In this document: positions 1-11,415 of the stretch, piece after piece
How positions within the stretch are numbered: the stretch's first letter is position 1
Layout of the letters: every line of letters starts with the position of its first letter
NCBI RefSeq assembly: GCF_001753245.1
Contig: NZ_CP017415.1
Location: 1 to 64,000 of the forward strand
Direction: 5' to 3'
Length of the DNA stretch: 64,000 nucleotides
Source: Acidihalobacter yilgarnensis
GTDB lineage: Bacteria; Pseudomonadota; Gammaproteobacteria; DSM-5130; Acidihalobacteraceae
Notes under the pieces: generated by a model
Databases searched by the model: none
Seen by the model: only the letters and a program-made list of their open reading frames with translations
What the model was told of the DNA's origin: nothing
Position numbers and translations under genes: made by a program

Positions 1-1332
1 TTGGCTGGCAGTCCACTCTGGCAATCCTGTATTGCTCAGCTCCAGAACGAACTATCCGAACAGCAGATCAATACCTGGCTGCGCCCGCTCCATGCGGACG
101 AATCGGCCCATTCACTACGCCTTTTGGCGCCCAATCGCTTTGTGCTTGATTGGGTGCGTGAACACTTTCTCAGTCGCATCAACGAAATCGTGGCGGAAAT
201 CAGCCACCGTCATGACCTCCCGGTACTCATTGAGGTAGGTAGCGCCGAGGCCAAACCCAAGGCTGCCCCCGCACGTAAATCCGGCGCTGAAATCGAACGT
301 AGGGCTAGCGCTCGGCACAACATCAACCCGAGTTACTGCTTCGACAACTTCGTCGAAGGTAAGTCCAACCAACTTGCGCGTGCAGCGTCCTTTCAGGTCG
401 CGGAAAATGTAGGCAGGGCCTACAACCCCCTGTTTATCTATGGTGGCGTCGGTCTAGGCAAGACGCACCTGATGTATGCCGTTGGCAACGCCATCCTGGC
501 GCAGCGTCCAAATGCGCGCGTCATTTACCTGCACTCTGAACGCTTCGTCGGCGACATGATCAAGGCCCTCCAGCACAACGCCATCGCTGACTTCAAACGT
601 TACTACCGATCCGTCGACGCGCTGTTAATCGATGACATCCAGTTTTTCGCTAACAAGGAACGCTCTCAAGAGGAGTTTTTCCATACTTTCAATGCATTGC
701 TGGAAGGGCAACAGCAGATTATCTTGACCTGCGACCGCTATCCCAAGGAGGTCGACGGGCTAGAGGAGCGTCTCAAATCCCGTTTTGGCTGGGGGCTCAC
801 AGTTGCCATAGAACCCCCAGAACTGGAAACGCGTGTAGCCATCCTTCAACGCAAGGCCAGTGCGGCAGGCATGGTATTGAGCAGTGAAGTAGCCTTCTTC
901 GTCGCCAAACGAATCCGATCCAACGTCCGTGAACTGGAAGGTGCGCTACGACGAATCATCGCCAGCGCGCAGTTCAGTGGCAGGGAAGTCACCCTGGACT
1001 TCACGAAGGAAGCCCTGCGAGACCTACTTGCCCTACAAGACAAGCTAGTAACTCTCGACAACATCCAGAAGATCGTGGCGCAGTACTACAACATACGAGT
1101 CGCAGACCTGCTTTCTACCCGCCGCAGTCGTTCGATTACACGACCACGTCAGCTTGCCATGTCACTTTCCAAGGAATTCACCAGTCACAGCCTGCCTGAA
1201 ATTGGTGATGCCTTCGGCGGTAGAGACCATACAACCGTACTGCATGCCTGTAGGAAAATCAAAGAGTTAAGAGCGAGCGACGCTAGGATGGAAGAAGACT
1301 ACACCAACCTTGTGCGCTTGCTAACCAGCTAA
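1..1332 (+). CDS. dnaA: Chromosomal replication initiator protein DnaA
   Basis: Binds DnaA boxes at the origin and, with ATP, melts the duplex and recruits the helicase. The 443-residue product has a domain I at about 1-80, a short linker, and an AAA+ domain with Walker [10 protein letters not shown] at 148-156 and Walker B LLIDDIQF near 208-215. The C-terminal DNA-binding domain carries the DnaA signature [15 protein letters not shown] at 406-420. The reading frame begins at base 1 with TTG, which is probably the real start because the chromosome seems to be numbered from this gene. An upstream start outside the window cannot be excluded. dnaN follows after a DnaA-box-bearing gap. Confidence 0.97.
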   Translation: MAGSPLWQSCIAQLQNELSEQQINTWLRPLHADESAHSLRLLAPNRFVLDWVREHFLSRINEIVAEISHRHDLPVLIEVGSAEAKPKAAPARKSGAEIERRASARHNINPSYCFDNFVEGKSNQLARAASFQVAENVGRAYNPLFIYGGVGLGKTHLMYAVGNAILAQRPNARVIYLHSERFVGDMIKALQHNAIADFKRYYRSVDALLIDDIQFFANKERSQEEFFHTFNALLEGQQQIILTCDRYPKEVDGLEERLKSRFGWGLTVAIEPPELETRVAILQRKASAAGMVLSSEVAFFVAKRIRSNVRELEGALRRIIASAQFSGREVTLDFTKEALRDLLALQDKLVTLDNIQKIVAQYYNIRVADLLSTRRSRSITRPRQLAMSLSKEFTSHSLPEIGDAFGGRDHTTVLHACRKIKELRASDARMEEDYTNLVRLLTS

Positions 1333-1581
1333 AACTTAACTTGCTGTGGATAACCTGTATACATACTCTTGATCAAATAGTAGGGCAAAATAGCGAACAG
1401 GTTATCCACAGGTAGATGACAGCCGTCGAGTTCGCTTACACATGCGATATATTGCTTTTTTATGCAGTAAATACAATAAGATAGTAAACTTATCCACAGA
1501 AAAGGTGCTACCCTATTACTACAGTCTTTTAATATTTAAACCCTAATAACTACCCGCACACCGACACTGGAAGCCTGGACC
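1333..1581. other. dnaA-dnaN intergenic region with three DnaA boxes (origin-like or dnaN control)
   Basis: This 249-bp gap holds three perfect consensus DnaA boxes: TTATCCACA at 1402-1410 and 1490-1498 on the plus strand, and its complement TGTGGATAA at 1345-1353. The stretch 1441-1555 is AT-rich with runs of T and A. The arrangement fits either part of a bipartite oriC or autoregulation of dnaA/dnaN. In Pseudomonas both flanks of dnaA can carry origin activity, and the upstream flank lies outside this window. Confidence 0.7.
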
Positions 1582-2679
1582 ATGCGTTTCTCGATCAGCC
1601 GTTCTGAACTACTCAAACCTCTTCAGCGTGTCATCGGTGCGGTCGAGCGCCGACAAACAATGGCCATCCTCGGTAATGTCCTTTTGCAGATCGATGGCAA
1701 TCGGATGCAACTGACGGCAACGGACCTTGAAATCGAGTTAGTCAGTCACTGCTATCTGATCGATGGCGACAACGGTTCTGCAACCGTGCCCGCTCGCAAG
1801 CTCTACGAAATCTGTAAAGCGTTACCGGATGATTCCGAAATTTCGTTGGAATTTGAGGATGGGCGGGCGGTACTGCGCTCCGGCGGTAGCCGATTCTCAT
1901 TAGTGACCCTACCCGCGAGCGAATATCCCAATCTGGATGAATTCGTCCCTCAAGCGCAGTTCTCCTTGAGCCAGGCGCAACTAAAGGGGTTGCTGGTCCA
2001 TAGTTCGTTTGCCATGGCGCAGCAGGATGTCCGCTATTACCTCAATGGCTTGCTACTTGAAGCCAATGCGAGTCAGGTTACTGCCGTCGCTACGGATGGG
2101 CACCGCTTGGCCTTGGCGAAACTGGATAATGGCGTCGGGACGGGCGAGCACGCGGTGATCGTGCCTCGCAAGGCGATCATGGAATTGGTCAGAACGCTCG
2201 ATGAGCGTGATGCCGTCGTTAGTATCAATTTGGGTACGCAGACGATTCGCTTTGAATTTGATGACGTGCGCTTTACTTCAAAACTGATCGATGGCCGTTT
2301 CCCGGACTACAAGCGTGTGATACCAACGGGAGGAGAGAAGATCCTGACGGTGTCCAAAGATGTCCTGCGTCAGGCGCTTCAGCGTGTATCGATTCTTTCC
2401 AATGAGAAATACCGGGGCGTTAGGATTGGCCTGGACAAGCAGTTGCTTCGGGTCGAAGCTCATAATCCTGAACAGGAAGAAGCCCAGGTTGACTTGCAAG
2501 TTGACTACGATGGTGAACCACTGGATATCGGTTTTAACCTGACGTATCTGCTAGACGTGATTTCCACAGCAGCCGGTGAATCGTTGCAACTTTGCTTCAA
2601 GGATTCGAACAGTAGTGTGCTGATAACGGATCCGAGCGAACCGAGCGCTTTGTACGTTGTTATGCCAATGCGGCTCTAG
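1582..2679 (+). CDS. dnaN: DNA polymerase III sliding clamp, beta subunit
   Basis: Ring-shaped processivity clamp that tethers DNA polymerase III and other clamp-binding proteins to DNA. The product is 365 residues, the usual family length, and is colinear with three clamp domains: MRFSISRSELLKPLQRV opens domain 1, and the C-terminus ends in the conserved hydrophobic VMPMRL that forms part of the partner-binding cleft. It lies between the DnaA-box region and recF, the standard order. The ATG at 1582 follows a GGAAG-like ribosome-binding stretch (CTGGAAGCC). Confidence 0.97.
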   Translation: MRFSISRSELLKPLQRVIGAVERRQTMAILGNVLLQIDGNRMQLTATDLEIELVSHCYLIDGDNGSATVPARKLYEICKALPDDSEISLEFEDGRAVLRSGGSRFSLVTLPASEYPNLDEFVPQAQFSLSQAQLKGLLVHSSFAMAQQDVRYYLNGLLLEANASQVTAVATDGHRLALAKLDNGVGTGEHAVIVPRKAIMELVRTLDERDAVVSINLGTQTIRFEFDDVRFTSKLIDGRFPDYKRVIPTGGEKILTVSKDVLRQALQRVSILSNEKYRGVRIGLDKQLLRVEAHNPEQEEAQVDLQVDYDGEPLDIGFNLTYLLDVISTAAGESLQLCFKDSNSSVLITDPSEPSALYVVMPMRL

Positions 2680-2696
2680 TCGACGGCATCGTCAGT

Positions 2697-3776
2697 GTGC
2701 TGACGGAGATTGCGTTTTCTAACATTAGGAACCTGCAGGCTCAGCAACTTGTGCCAGGATCAGGTGTCAACCTGATTACTGGCGGTAATGCGGCTGGTAA
2801 AAGCAGCGTGCTTGAAGCGATACACCTGCTTTCCCTTGGCCGCTCGTTCCGAACTTCTCAGCTTGACCGGGTAATCCGCCAACCGCTGGACGCATGTTGG
2901 GTGCGCGGCCGGATCCGCGACGGGATCGACGGACGAGAACGCCTCATAGGCTTCCAGCGCGCGGACAAAAAGAACAAATCAAGAGTCGATGGTGCTGATG
3001 CCTCTAGCGTTGCCCAGTTGGCCAGACTTTTTCCGGTCCAAATCATCCACCCCGAATCGCATCGTTTACTGACCGGTGGTCCATCACTCCGTCGTGCATT
3101 TCTGGATTGGGGGTGTTTCTATGCGGATACCAACTTTCATCTCGCGTGGCGTCAATATCGTCGCGTATTGCTTCAGTACAACACTGCGTTGAAACGACAG
3201 TTAGACTCCAACACCCTACAGAGTCTTGAAACTGAGTTGTCGTTGCGTGGTATGGAACTGGACGAATCTCGTCGTCGCTACCTTAGCGAATTCTTGATGG
3301 CCCTACCCGTGACGGACGGCTTATGGCCAGACAAGTCGGATCGCTCGTTCAGATACGATTCGGGTTGGACAGATGGAATTTCATTGAATGAAGCACTAGC
3401 ACGAAATAGGCTGCGCTCTATGCGCGCCGGGACGGCTCTCGTAGGACCGCATCGAGCCGAATTGCGTGTAGAACATCAAAACGAGGCTGCTGCTGCAGTT
3501 CTGTCCAGAGGTCAAATCAAGCGCGTTACCGTTGCATTAATGTTGGCGCAAATAGAGCTCTATGAGCGAAACGCCAGTTGTAGTTGCGTACTGATGGTTG
3601 ACGATGTGGCATCGGAACTTGATTCTGAGTCGATGTTACTGGTCAGCCAGGTGGTTATGCAGCGTGGCGGCCAATGCTTTATTACTGCGCTGAGTGACCG
3701 CGATGTTGAAGCGTTTACCCGCCTTAACCACCGGATGTTCCACGTGGAACATGGGCAACTGAGCGAACTGGTATAA
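2697..3776 (+). CDS. recF: DNA replication and repair protein RecF
   Basis: SMC-like ATPase of the RecFOR pathway; loads RecA at single-strand gaps. The 359-residue product has Walker A GGNAAGKSS at 29-37, an ABC-signature-like LSRGQ at 269-273 and Walker B LMVDDVASELD at 299-309. The start is GTG at 2697, 17 bases after the dnaN stop, followed at once by the conserved LTEIAFSNIRNL. The final codons contain a parS-type palindrome. gyrB follows after 25 bases, completing the conserved dnaA-dnaN-recF-gyrB block. Confidence 0.95.
   Translation: MLTEIAFSNIRNLQAQQLVPGSGVNLITGGNAAGKSSVLEAIHLLSLGRSFRTSQLDRVIRQPLDACWVRGRIRDGIDGRERLIGFQRADKKNKSRVDGADASSVAQLARLFPVQIIHPESHRLLTGGPSLRRAFLDWGCFYADTNFHLAWRQYRRVLLQYNTALKRQLDSNTLQSLETELSLRGMELDESRRRYLSEFLMALPVTDGLWPDKSDRSFRYDSGWTDGISLNEALARNRLRSMRAGTALVGPHRAELRVEHQNEAAAAVLSRGQIKRVTVALMLAQIELYERNASCSCVLMVDDVASELDSESMLLVSQVVMQRGGQCFITALSDRDVEAFTRLNHRMFHVEHGQLSELV
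3736..3751. other. parS-type centromere site inside recF
   Basis: TGTTCCACGTGGAACA is a perfect 16-bp palindrome, extendable to 18 bp by the flanking A and T at 3735 and 3752. It matches the known chromosomal parS consensus bound by ParB/Spo0J (TGTTnCACGTGnAACA, the form used in Pseudomonas). It lies in the last codons of recF, about 3.7 kb from dnaA, in keeping with parS sites being origin-proximal and often intragenic. I saw no second full copy in the window. parA and parB are not here. Confidence 0.88.
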
Positions 3777-3798
3777 TGGCCAGCTGCCATAGAGGTGA

Positions 3799-6201
<2,403 letters not shown>

Positions 6202-6238
6202 CCTTATTAATCAATTGGTTAAGAAATAAAGGTATTAT

Positions 6239-8278
6239 ATGCACAATCCTTTGCTCGATGCGTCCGGCCTCCCTGAGTTTGCAAGCATCAAGGCAGAGCA
6301 TGTGGTTCCGGCGATCACCGAGATACTTAGTCAGAACAGAGGCAAGTTGGCGCGCCGATTGGCGAGCGACGAAGCGCCGGATTGGCGTAATGTGGCTGAA
6401 TTTATGGCAGAGCTCGACGAAAATATCGAACGGGTATGGTCCCCGGTCCGACATCTCAATGCTGTAGCCAATCACGATTCTTTACGCCAAGCCTACAATA
6501 CTTGTCTGCCGTTGATTTCGGAATACCACACTGAACTCGGTCATAATCGCGAGCTGTGTGAATTATGGCGTTCGCTCGGAGAGCAGGCGGAGACAAACGT
6601 ACTCGATGAATCGCAGCGAAAGTTGATTAGGGACACTCTGCGCGATTTTTATCTCTCTGGTGTGGATCTCGATGAGGATAGGAAGCAATCATTTTCAAAT
6701 CTGCAGCAGCGATTATCGGCGCTGCAGGCGAAGTTCGAAGAAAATATACTCGATGCAACAGATGGCTGGAGCATAACGTTTGTTGATGACGGCCGCTTAG
6801 CCGGCATGCCCGCATCTGCGCTTGCGCAAGCCAAGCAGGCAGCGCTCGCGCGTGGTGAGAAGGGATATCGCCTCACCCTCGATTTTCCGTCCTACGATGC
6901 TGTGGTGAGTTATTGCGAAGATCGTGAGTTACGTAAGCAGGTATATACGGCATACGCGACACGAGCATCAGATCAAGGCCCACATGCCGGTCGGTGGGAT
7001 AATTCTGGTGTTATGCGTGAGATCCTGGATGTGCGAAGACAACTCTCGCAACTGCTCGGTCTGAACTCATTTGCTGAAGAATCTCTGATGACCAAGATGG
7101 CCGAGTCGCCAGAAGAAGTGCTTGGTTTTTTGCAAGACCTTGCTGAGCGGTCACGTCCCGCAGCTCAGAGGGAACTTGATGAGCTTAGAAAATTTTCGGC
7201 ACAGGAATTGTCCTTACCAAATTTAGAGTCATGGGATTTGGCATATGCATCGCAGAAACTTCGGGAAAAGCGCTATGCCTTCAGTGAAGAACAAATCAAG
7301 GCATACTTTCCCGTCGACCGAGTCCTGAAAGGATTATTTGAGCTGGTGGCTGAGCTGTTCAATGTGAATATTACCGTCAGCCAAGCACCATACGAAACTT
7401 GGCATAGCGACGTCAGATTTTATGATGTGATGGATGCTACGGGTACGTTACGTGCTCAATTTTATATAGATCTTTACGCGCGCGAGCATAAGCGCGGCGG
7501 CGCATGGATGGATGAGTGTCGGGGATATCACATAAAACCCAATGGGAGCAGTCACCCAATTGCTTATCTAACCTGCAATTCATCGCCACCTGTCGATGGT
7601 ACACCTGGATTATTTACTCACGACGATGTCGTCACTTTATTCCATGAATTTGGTCATGGTTTGCACCATATGTTGACACGGGTACCCTACGCCCAGTTGG
7701 CCGGAATTCGCGGTGTTGAATGGGATGCTGTCGAATTACCCAGCCAATTTATGGAAAATTGGTGTTGGCGGGATGAGATACTTGAGCGGATATCTGGACA
7801 TTACGAGACAGGTGAGTCTCTGCCGAAATCATTGCGCGATTCACTGATAGCGACGCAGTTTTTCCAGGCGGGTATGCAGATGATCAGACAGATCGAATTT
7901 TCAATGATCGATATGCATTTGCATATGGTGAGGATATCCGATGAGAGCGGGATACAGGAAATCGTGGATTCAGTTAGAAATGAAATAGCTGTGATTACAC
8001 CACCAAAATTTAACCGGTTTCTGCAGGGTTTCGCACATATATTCGGTGGCGGTTATGCCGCCGGTTACTACAGCTATAAATGGGCCGAAGTGCTTTCTGC
8101 CGATGCCTTTTCAAGATTTGAAGAGGAAGGTTTATTCAATAGAGAGACAGGCGCTTCTTTTTTACGGGAAATCCTGGAAATGGGTGGTTCTAAACCCGCT
8201 ATGGAATTATTCAAAAATTTCCGCGGCCGAGAACCCAGAATCGATGCATTGCTCCAACATACCGGAATTGCAGCCTGA
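6239..8278 (+). CDS. prlC: Oligopeptidase A (M3 family zinc metallopeptidase)
   Basis: Cytoplasmic M3 metallopeptidase that degrades oligopeptides, including cleaved signal peptides. The 679-residue length matches PrlC/OpdA. The zinc motif HEFGH sits at about 468-472 in LFHEFGHGLHHML, and the family blocks ELPSQFMENW and GGYAAGYYSYKWAEVL follow. The opening NPLLDASGLPEFASI is typical of the family. Its TGA overlaps the ATG of xthA by one base, so the two are probably co-transcribed. The ribosome-binding site is weak. Confidence 0.95.
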   Translation: MHNPLLDASGLPEFASIKAEHVVPAITEILSQNRGKLARRLASDEAPDWRNVAEFMAELDENIERVWSPVRHLNAVANHDSLRQAYNTCLPLISEYHTELGHNRELCELWRSLGEQAETNVLDESQRKLIRDTLRDFYLSGVDLDEDRKQSFSNLQQRLSALQAKFEENILDATDGWSITFVDDGRLAGMPASALAQAKQAALARGEKGYRLTLDFPSYDAVVSYCEDRELRKQVYTAYATRASDQGPHAGRWDNSGVMREILDVRRQLSQLLGLNSFAEESLMTKMAESPEEVLGFLQDLAERSRPAAQRELDELRKFSAQELSLPNLESWDLAYASQKLREKRYAFSEEQIKAYFPVDRVLKGLFELVAELFNVNITVSQAPYETWHSDVRFYDVMDATGTLRAQFYIDLYAREHKRGGAWMDECRGYHIKPNGSSHPIAYLTCNSSPPVDGTPGLFTHDDVVTLFHEFGHGLHHMLTRVPYAQLAGIRGVEWDAVELPSQFMENWCWRDEILERISGHYETGESLPKSLRDSLIATQFFQAGMQMIRQIEFSMIDMHLHMVRISDESGIQEIVDSVRNEIAVITPPKFNRFLQGFAHIFGGGYAAGYYSYKWAEVLSADAFSRFEEEGLFNRETGASFLREILEMGGSKPAMELFKNFRGREPRIDALLQHTGIAA

Positions 8279-9090
8279 TGCCCGTGAAAATCGCGAGCTG
8301 GAACGTCAATTCCCTAAACGTAAGGCTGGAACATGTCAAGGACTGGCTTGCCAGTGAGCGACCGGATATTCTCGCAATTCAAGAAACCAAGTTGCCAGAT
8401 GATCGATTCCCTGCAGACGAATTTAAACAGATTGGTTACGAAGTAGTATTTTCTGGGCAGAAAACCTATAACGGTGTTGCGCTACTCGCCCGTTCTGGCT
8501 TTGGTATTAGCAATGTACTAACCGATATACCCGATCTGAATGACCCACAGAGGCGAATACTCGCAGCCGATGTGGGAAAATTGAGAATACTTAATTTATA
8601 TGTCGTAAATGGTCAGTCCGTAGGATCAGAAAAATATGCCTATAAAATGGATTGGCTAAATCGCATTGTAAAATTTATCGAGTCCGACATGGTCGGTCGA
8701 GATCATTACATTATATTGGGCGATTTCAACATCGCACCTGACGATAGAGATGTTCACGATCCTGAAGTTTGGCAGGATAAAATCCTTTGCTCGAAACCTG
8801 AGCGGGCGGCATTGGAGGCAATAAAATCTCTGGGTTTCTCAGATACGTTTAGATTATTTGAGCAATCCGAAGCATCATTTTCATGGTGGGATTACCGCGC
8901 AGCCGGTTTTCGCCGAAACATCGGTTTGCGGATAGATTTGTTACTGGCCAATACTCAGTTGGCCGAACTTTGCGTGAAATCCTGGATTGACCGCACTCCG
9001 CGAACATGGGACAGGCCATCGGACCATGCACCCATCGTGAGCGAATTTACCTTGGATATCGTACAAGCAGGCAATTTGGCTTCGCCATGA
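8278..9090 (+). CDS. xthA: Exodeoxyribonuclease III (AP endonuclease)
   Basis: Base-excision-repair enzyme with 3'-5' exonuclease, 3'-phosphatase and AP-endonuclease activity. The 270-residue product shows the endonuclease/exonuclease/phosphatase fold motifs in order: [13 protein letters not shown] at the N-terminus, AIQETKLPD (catalytic Glu), [13 protein letters not shown] (Asp-Asn pair) and the C-terminal [10 protein letters not shown] (catalytic Asp-His). It overlaps prlC by one base and ubiD by four, suggesting translational coupling. The codons are strikingly AT-rich compared with genes beyond 13 kb. Confidence 0.95.
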   Translation: MPVKIASWNVNSLNVRLEHVKDWLASERPDILAIQETKLPDDRFPADEFKQIGYEVVFSGQKTYNGVALLARSGFGISNVLTDIPDLNDPQRRILAADVGKLRILNLYVVNGQSVGSEKYAYKMDWLNRIVKFIESDMVGRDHYIILGDFNIAPDDRDVHDPEVWQDKILCSKPERAALEAIKSLGFSDTFRLFEQSEASFSWWDYRAAGFRRNIGLRIDLLLANTQLAELCVKSWIDRTPRTWDRPSDHAPIVSEFTLDIVQAGNLASP

Positions 9091-10553
9091 AATATAGAGA
9101 TTTAAGGGATTTCATCCGGCAGTTAGAACAACGCGGAGAATTGCGCAGGGTACAGATAGAAGTCGATCCCGCCTTGGAGATGACGGAGATTTGTGACCGC
9201 ACACTAAGGCTGGGAGGTCCGGCCTTGCTGTTCGAGCGGCCAAAAGGTCATGTTATTCCCGTCCTGGGCAATTTGTTCGGCACGCCGGATCGTGTGGCAT
9301 TGGGGATGGGTGAGGAATCTGTCGAGGCTTTGCGCGAAGTCGGACGTTTACTGGCTTTCCTTAAGGAACCCGAGCCGCCGAAGGGGCTCAGAGAAGCCTG
9401 GAAAAGTTTACCGATATTCAAGAAGATTTTGGATATGGCCCCTAAATTGGTCACGGGTGCGGCGTGCCAGGATGTGGTTTGGGAAGGTGAGGATGTTGAC
9501 CTAGCGAAGCTCCCGATACAAACCTGTTGGCCAGGTGATGCTGGACCATTGATTACATGGGGTTTGGTGACTACGCGAGGCCCATACAAGGAACGCCAGA
9601 ATCTCGGCATCTACCGCCAACAGGTATTGGGCCGCAATCGTGTGATCATGCGTTGGTTATCGCATCGTGGTGGAGCCTTGGATTATCGTGATTGGCAACG
9701 CGAGCATCCAGGCGAAGGTTTTCCGGTCGCGGTGACACTTGGTGCGGATCCAGCGACAATACTGGCGGCGGTGACACCTGTTCCCGACAGCTTGTCGGAA
9801 TATGCATTCGCGGGTCTGTTACGAGGCTCGAAGACCGAGTTGACCCGATGTCTGGGTTCAGACCTTAGAGTACCCGCCTCGGCTGAAATCGTACTCGAGG
9901 GCCATATCTTTCCTGGTGACGAAGCCGAAGAAGGCCCGTTCGGCGATCATACGGGTTATTACAATGAGATTGATCGCTTCCCTGTGCTGACCGTCGAGCG
10001 CATCACCCACCGCCGTGACCCGATTTACCATAGTACCTATACCGGTAGACCGCCTGATGAGCCAGCCGTATTGGGGCTGGCGTTGAACGAGGTATTCGTA
10101 CCTTTACTGCAAAAACAGTTCCCCGAAATTGTCGATTTTTATCTACCGCCTGAGGGATGTTCATATCGAATGGCCGTTGTGAGTATGCGCAAGCAGTACC
10201 CAGGCCATGCAAAGCGAATCATGATGGGCGTTTGGAGTTTCCTCAGACAGTTCATGTACACAAAATTCGTGATCGTGGTGGATGAAGATATCAATACACG
10301 CAATTGGCAAGATGTGATCTGGGCGATTACGACGCGAATGGATCCTGTGCGTGACACCGTCTTGATGGAAAACACACCGATCGACTATCTCGATTTTGCC
10401 TCACCGGTATCGGGTCTAGGTTCCAAGATGGGTATGGATGCTACGAACAAGTGGCCGGGCGAGACCCAGAGAGAATGGGGCCGCCCCATCAGCATGGACG
10501 CAGAGGTCAAGTCTAGGGTGGACACTATCTGGCATGCCCTGGACCTTGATTGA
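9087..10553 (+). CDS. ubiD: 4-hydroxy-3-polyprenylbenzoate decarboxylase UbiD
   Basis: Prenylated-FMN-dependent decarboxylase of ubiquinone synthesis, acting on 3-polyprenyl-4-hydroxybenzoate. The 488-residue product begins [19 protein letters not shown], the canonical UbiD N-terminus, and carries the [12 protein letters not shown] block with a conserved acidic and His cluster. The ATG at 9087 overlaps the xthA stop (ATGA). A longer in-frame extension to 9006 lies wholly inside xthA and is not needed. Its cofactor supplier UbiX is not in the window; later pathway genes ubiE, ubiJ and ubiB lie at 40-43 kb. Confidence 0.95.
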   Translation: MKYRDLRDFIRQLEQRGELRRVQIEVDPALEMTEICDRTLRLGGPALLFERPKGHVIPVLGNLFGTPDRVALGMGEESVEALREVGRLLAFLKEPEPPKGLREAWKSLPIFKKILDMAPKLVTGAACQDVVWEGEDVDLAKLPIQTCWPGDAGPLITWGLVTTRGPYKERQNLGIYRQQVLGRNRVIMRWLSHRGGALDYRDWQREHPGEGFPVAVTLGADPATILAAVTPVPDSLSEYAFAGLLRGSKTELTRCLGSDLRVPASAEIVLEGHIFPGDEAEEGPFGDHTGYYNEIDRFPVLTVERITHRRDPIYHSTYTGRPPDEPAVLGLALNEVFVPLLQKQFPEIVDFYLPPEGCSYRMAVVSMRKQYPGHAKRIMMGVWSFLRQFMYTKFVIVVDEDINTRNWQDVIWAITTRMDPVRDTVLMENTPIDYLDFASPVSGLGSKMGMDATNKWPGETQREWGRPISMDAEVKSRVDTIWHALDLD

Positions 10554-10572
10554 GCACAGGGATGAGGGATAA

Positions 10573-10588
10573 ACCGGCAATTGCCGGT
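10573..10588. promoter_or_regulatory. 16-bp perfect palindrome downstream of ubiD
   Basis: ACCGGCAATTGCCGGT is a perfect dyad with no loop and no following T-run, 20 bases after the ubiD stop and about 58 bases before the next start codon. The lack of loop favours a dimeric regulator's operator over a terminator, but this is inference from one site. Confidence 0.4.
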
Positions 10589-10645
10589 CAAACACGCTCT
10601 TACCTACCCATAAGTATTTCAATAAAATCGACTGTAGGAGGTTAT

Positions 10646-10792
10646 ATGCGCCGTCTCGGCTTGGTGCTCACCGGTGTTTGGTTGCTGTTGACCGGATTGA
10701 GCTCGCTTGTGCACATTCGTTTCGAATATCGCGAATTACTAATGTCAGCTCTTGCAGTAGTTGCGGGTATTCTGCTGATCGTACAGCGCTAA
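10646..10792 (+). CDS. Small two-helix membrane protein, unknown function
   Basis: A 48-residue product made almost wholly of two hydrophobic segments (about 4-20 and 28-46) separated by the polar HIRFEYRE. The short hairpin topology suggests a small inner-membrane protein. TAGGAGG at 10635-10641, five bases before ATG 10646, is a near-perfect ribosome-binding site and decides the start; a longer frame from 10550 is unlikely. I do not recognise the family. It stands alone between ubiD and the riboswitch. Confidence 0.65.
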   Translation: MRRLGLVLTGVWLLLTGLSSLVHIRFEYRELLMSALAVVAGILLIVQR

Positions 10793-10869
10793 TAGGCCGT
10801 TCGTCTGCCATTTCACACCATTTATCCAGAAGCTTGCCATTGGGCTCGGTATACGCTTAACATCCATAG

Positions 10870-10956
10870 TTCTAATAAGGGCAAACTCGTCGAAAGGCGA
10901 GGACGCAAAGCCAGGGGTCTAAAGCTCAATGGAGCCATGACAGCCGGTTGCCACGG
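10870..10956 (+). promoter_or_regulatory. Cyclic di-GMP-I (GEMM-I) riboswitch aptamer
   Basis: The hallmarks of the GEMM-I aptamer are present in order: GGGCAAACTCG, a P1 stem CTCGTC/GGCGAG capped by a GAAA tetraloop (10886-10901), the near-invariant GACGCAAAGCC at 10902-10912, CTAAAGCTC with its partner GGAGCC, and the closing ACAGCCGGTTGCC. The class binds the second messenger c-di-GMP and controls the downstream gene. It lies in the leader of the secreted protein at 11071, about 115 bases upstream of its start. Confidence 0.9.
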
Positions 10957-11000
10957 CGGAATCAGCACTGATTCCGAGTGAATCATGCGACTCACTGAGT
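10957..11000 (+). promoter_or_regulatory. Probable expression platform of the c-di-GMP riboswitch
   Basis: Directly after the aptamer, CGGAATCA-GCAC-TGATTCCG (10957-10976) forms a perfect 8-bp hairpin, followed by a weaker AGTGA...TCACT pairing (10977-10981 with 10992-10996). No U-run follows, so control of translation or of Rho access seems more likely than intrinsic termination. Which state c-di-GMP favours cannot be told from sequence. Confidence 0.5.
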
Positions 11001-11070
11001 GCGGCAGCGGATGACGGGCGCTTGGTCTTGAGACTCCCTACCGATAAGTAGGATGATGAGAGAGCTCGCG

Positions 11071-11415
11071 ATGAACCGATTTGGCGGTGTACGAGTCTTG
11101 CTATTGGCTAGCTGCCTAATGGTGCCGTCGTTGGCATTGGCGAGTACGCAGCTGGATCAGCCGGAAAATAATTGTCTTACCTGGACTCTGGTTGGGACGA
11201 AGACCCGGTCAGTAAACCCTCAGTTATTGATTGATACGATCAGCAGTGCTCGCGGGACGGCTTCACCTGCCAGGGTGATGGGTTACACGCCGGCACGTCT
11301 AGGATTTTATCTGGGGCCAGCAAACGAACCACCGGTTTCAATCGTGGGCCAGGATTTCAGGCAGGATCTTGCAGGTAGAATCAAATACGGATTTTATCTC
11401 GTCAGTACGTTCTAA
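11071..11415 (+). CDS. Small secreted protein under c-di-GMP riboswitch control, unknown function
   Basis: A 114-residue protein with a clear Sec signal peptide: MNRFGGVR followed by a hydrophobic stretch ending LALA-STQ (cleavage near residue 23). The mature part is about 90 residues with one Cys (NNCLTW) and no motif I know. Starts at 11053 or 11056 are in frame, but only 11071 places the signal peptide correctly and has GAGAG at a suitable distance. The riboswitch points to a role in the motile-sessile switch, such as pilus, matrix or surface adhesion. Its end overlaps the convergent transporter gene by four bases. Confidence 0.75.
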   Translation: MNRFGGVRVLLLASCLMVPSLALASTQLDQPENNCLTWTLVGTKTRSVNPQLLIDTISSARGTASPARVMGYTPARLGFYLGPANEPPVSIVGQDFRQDLAGRIKYGFYLVSTF

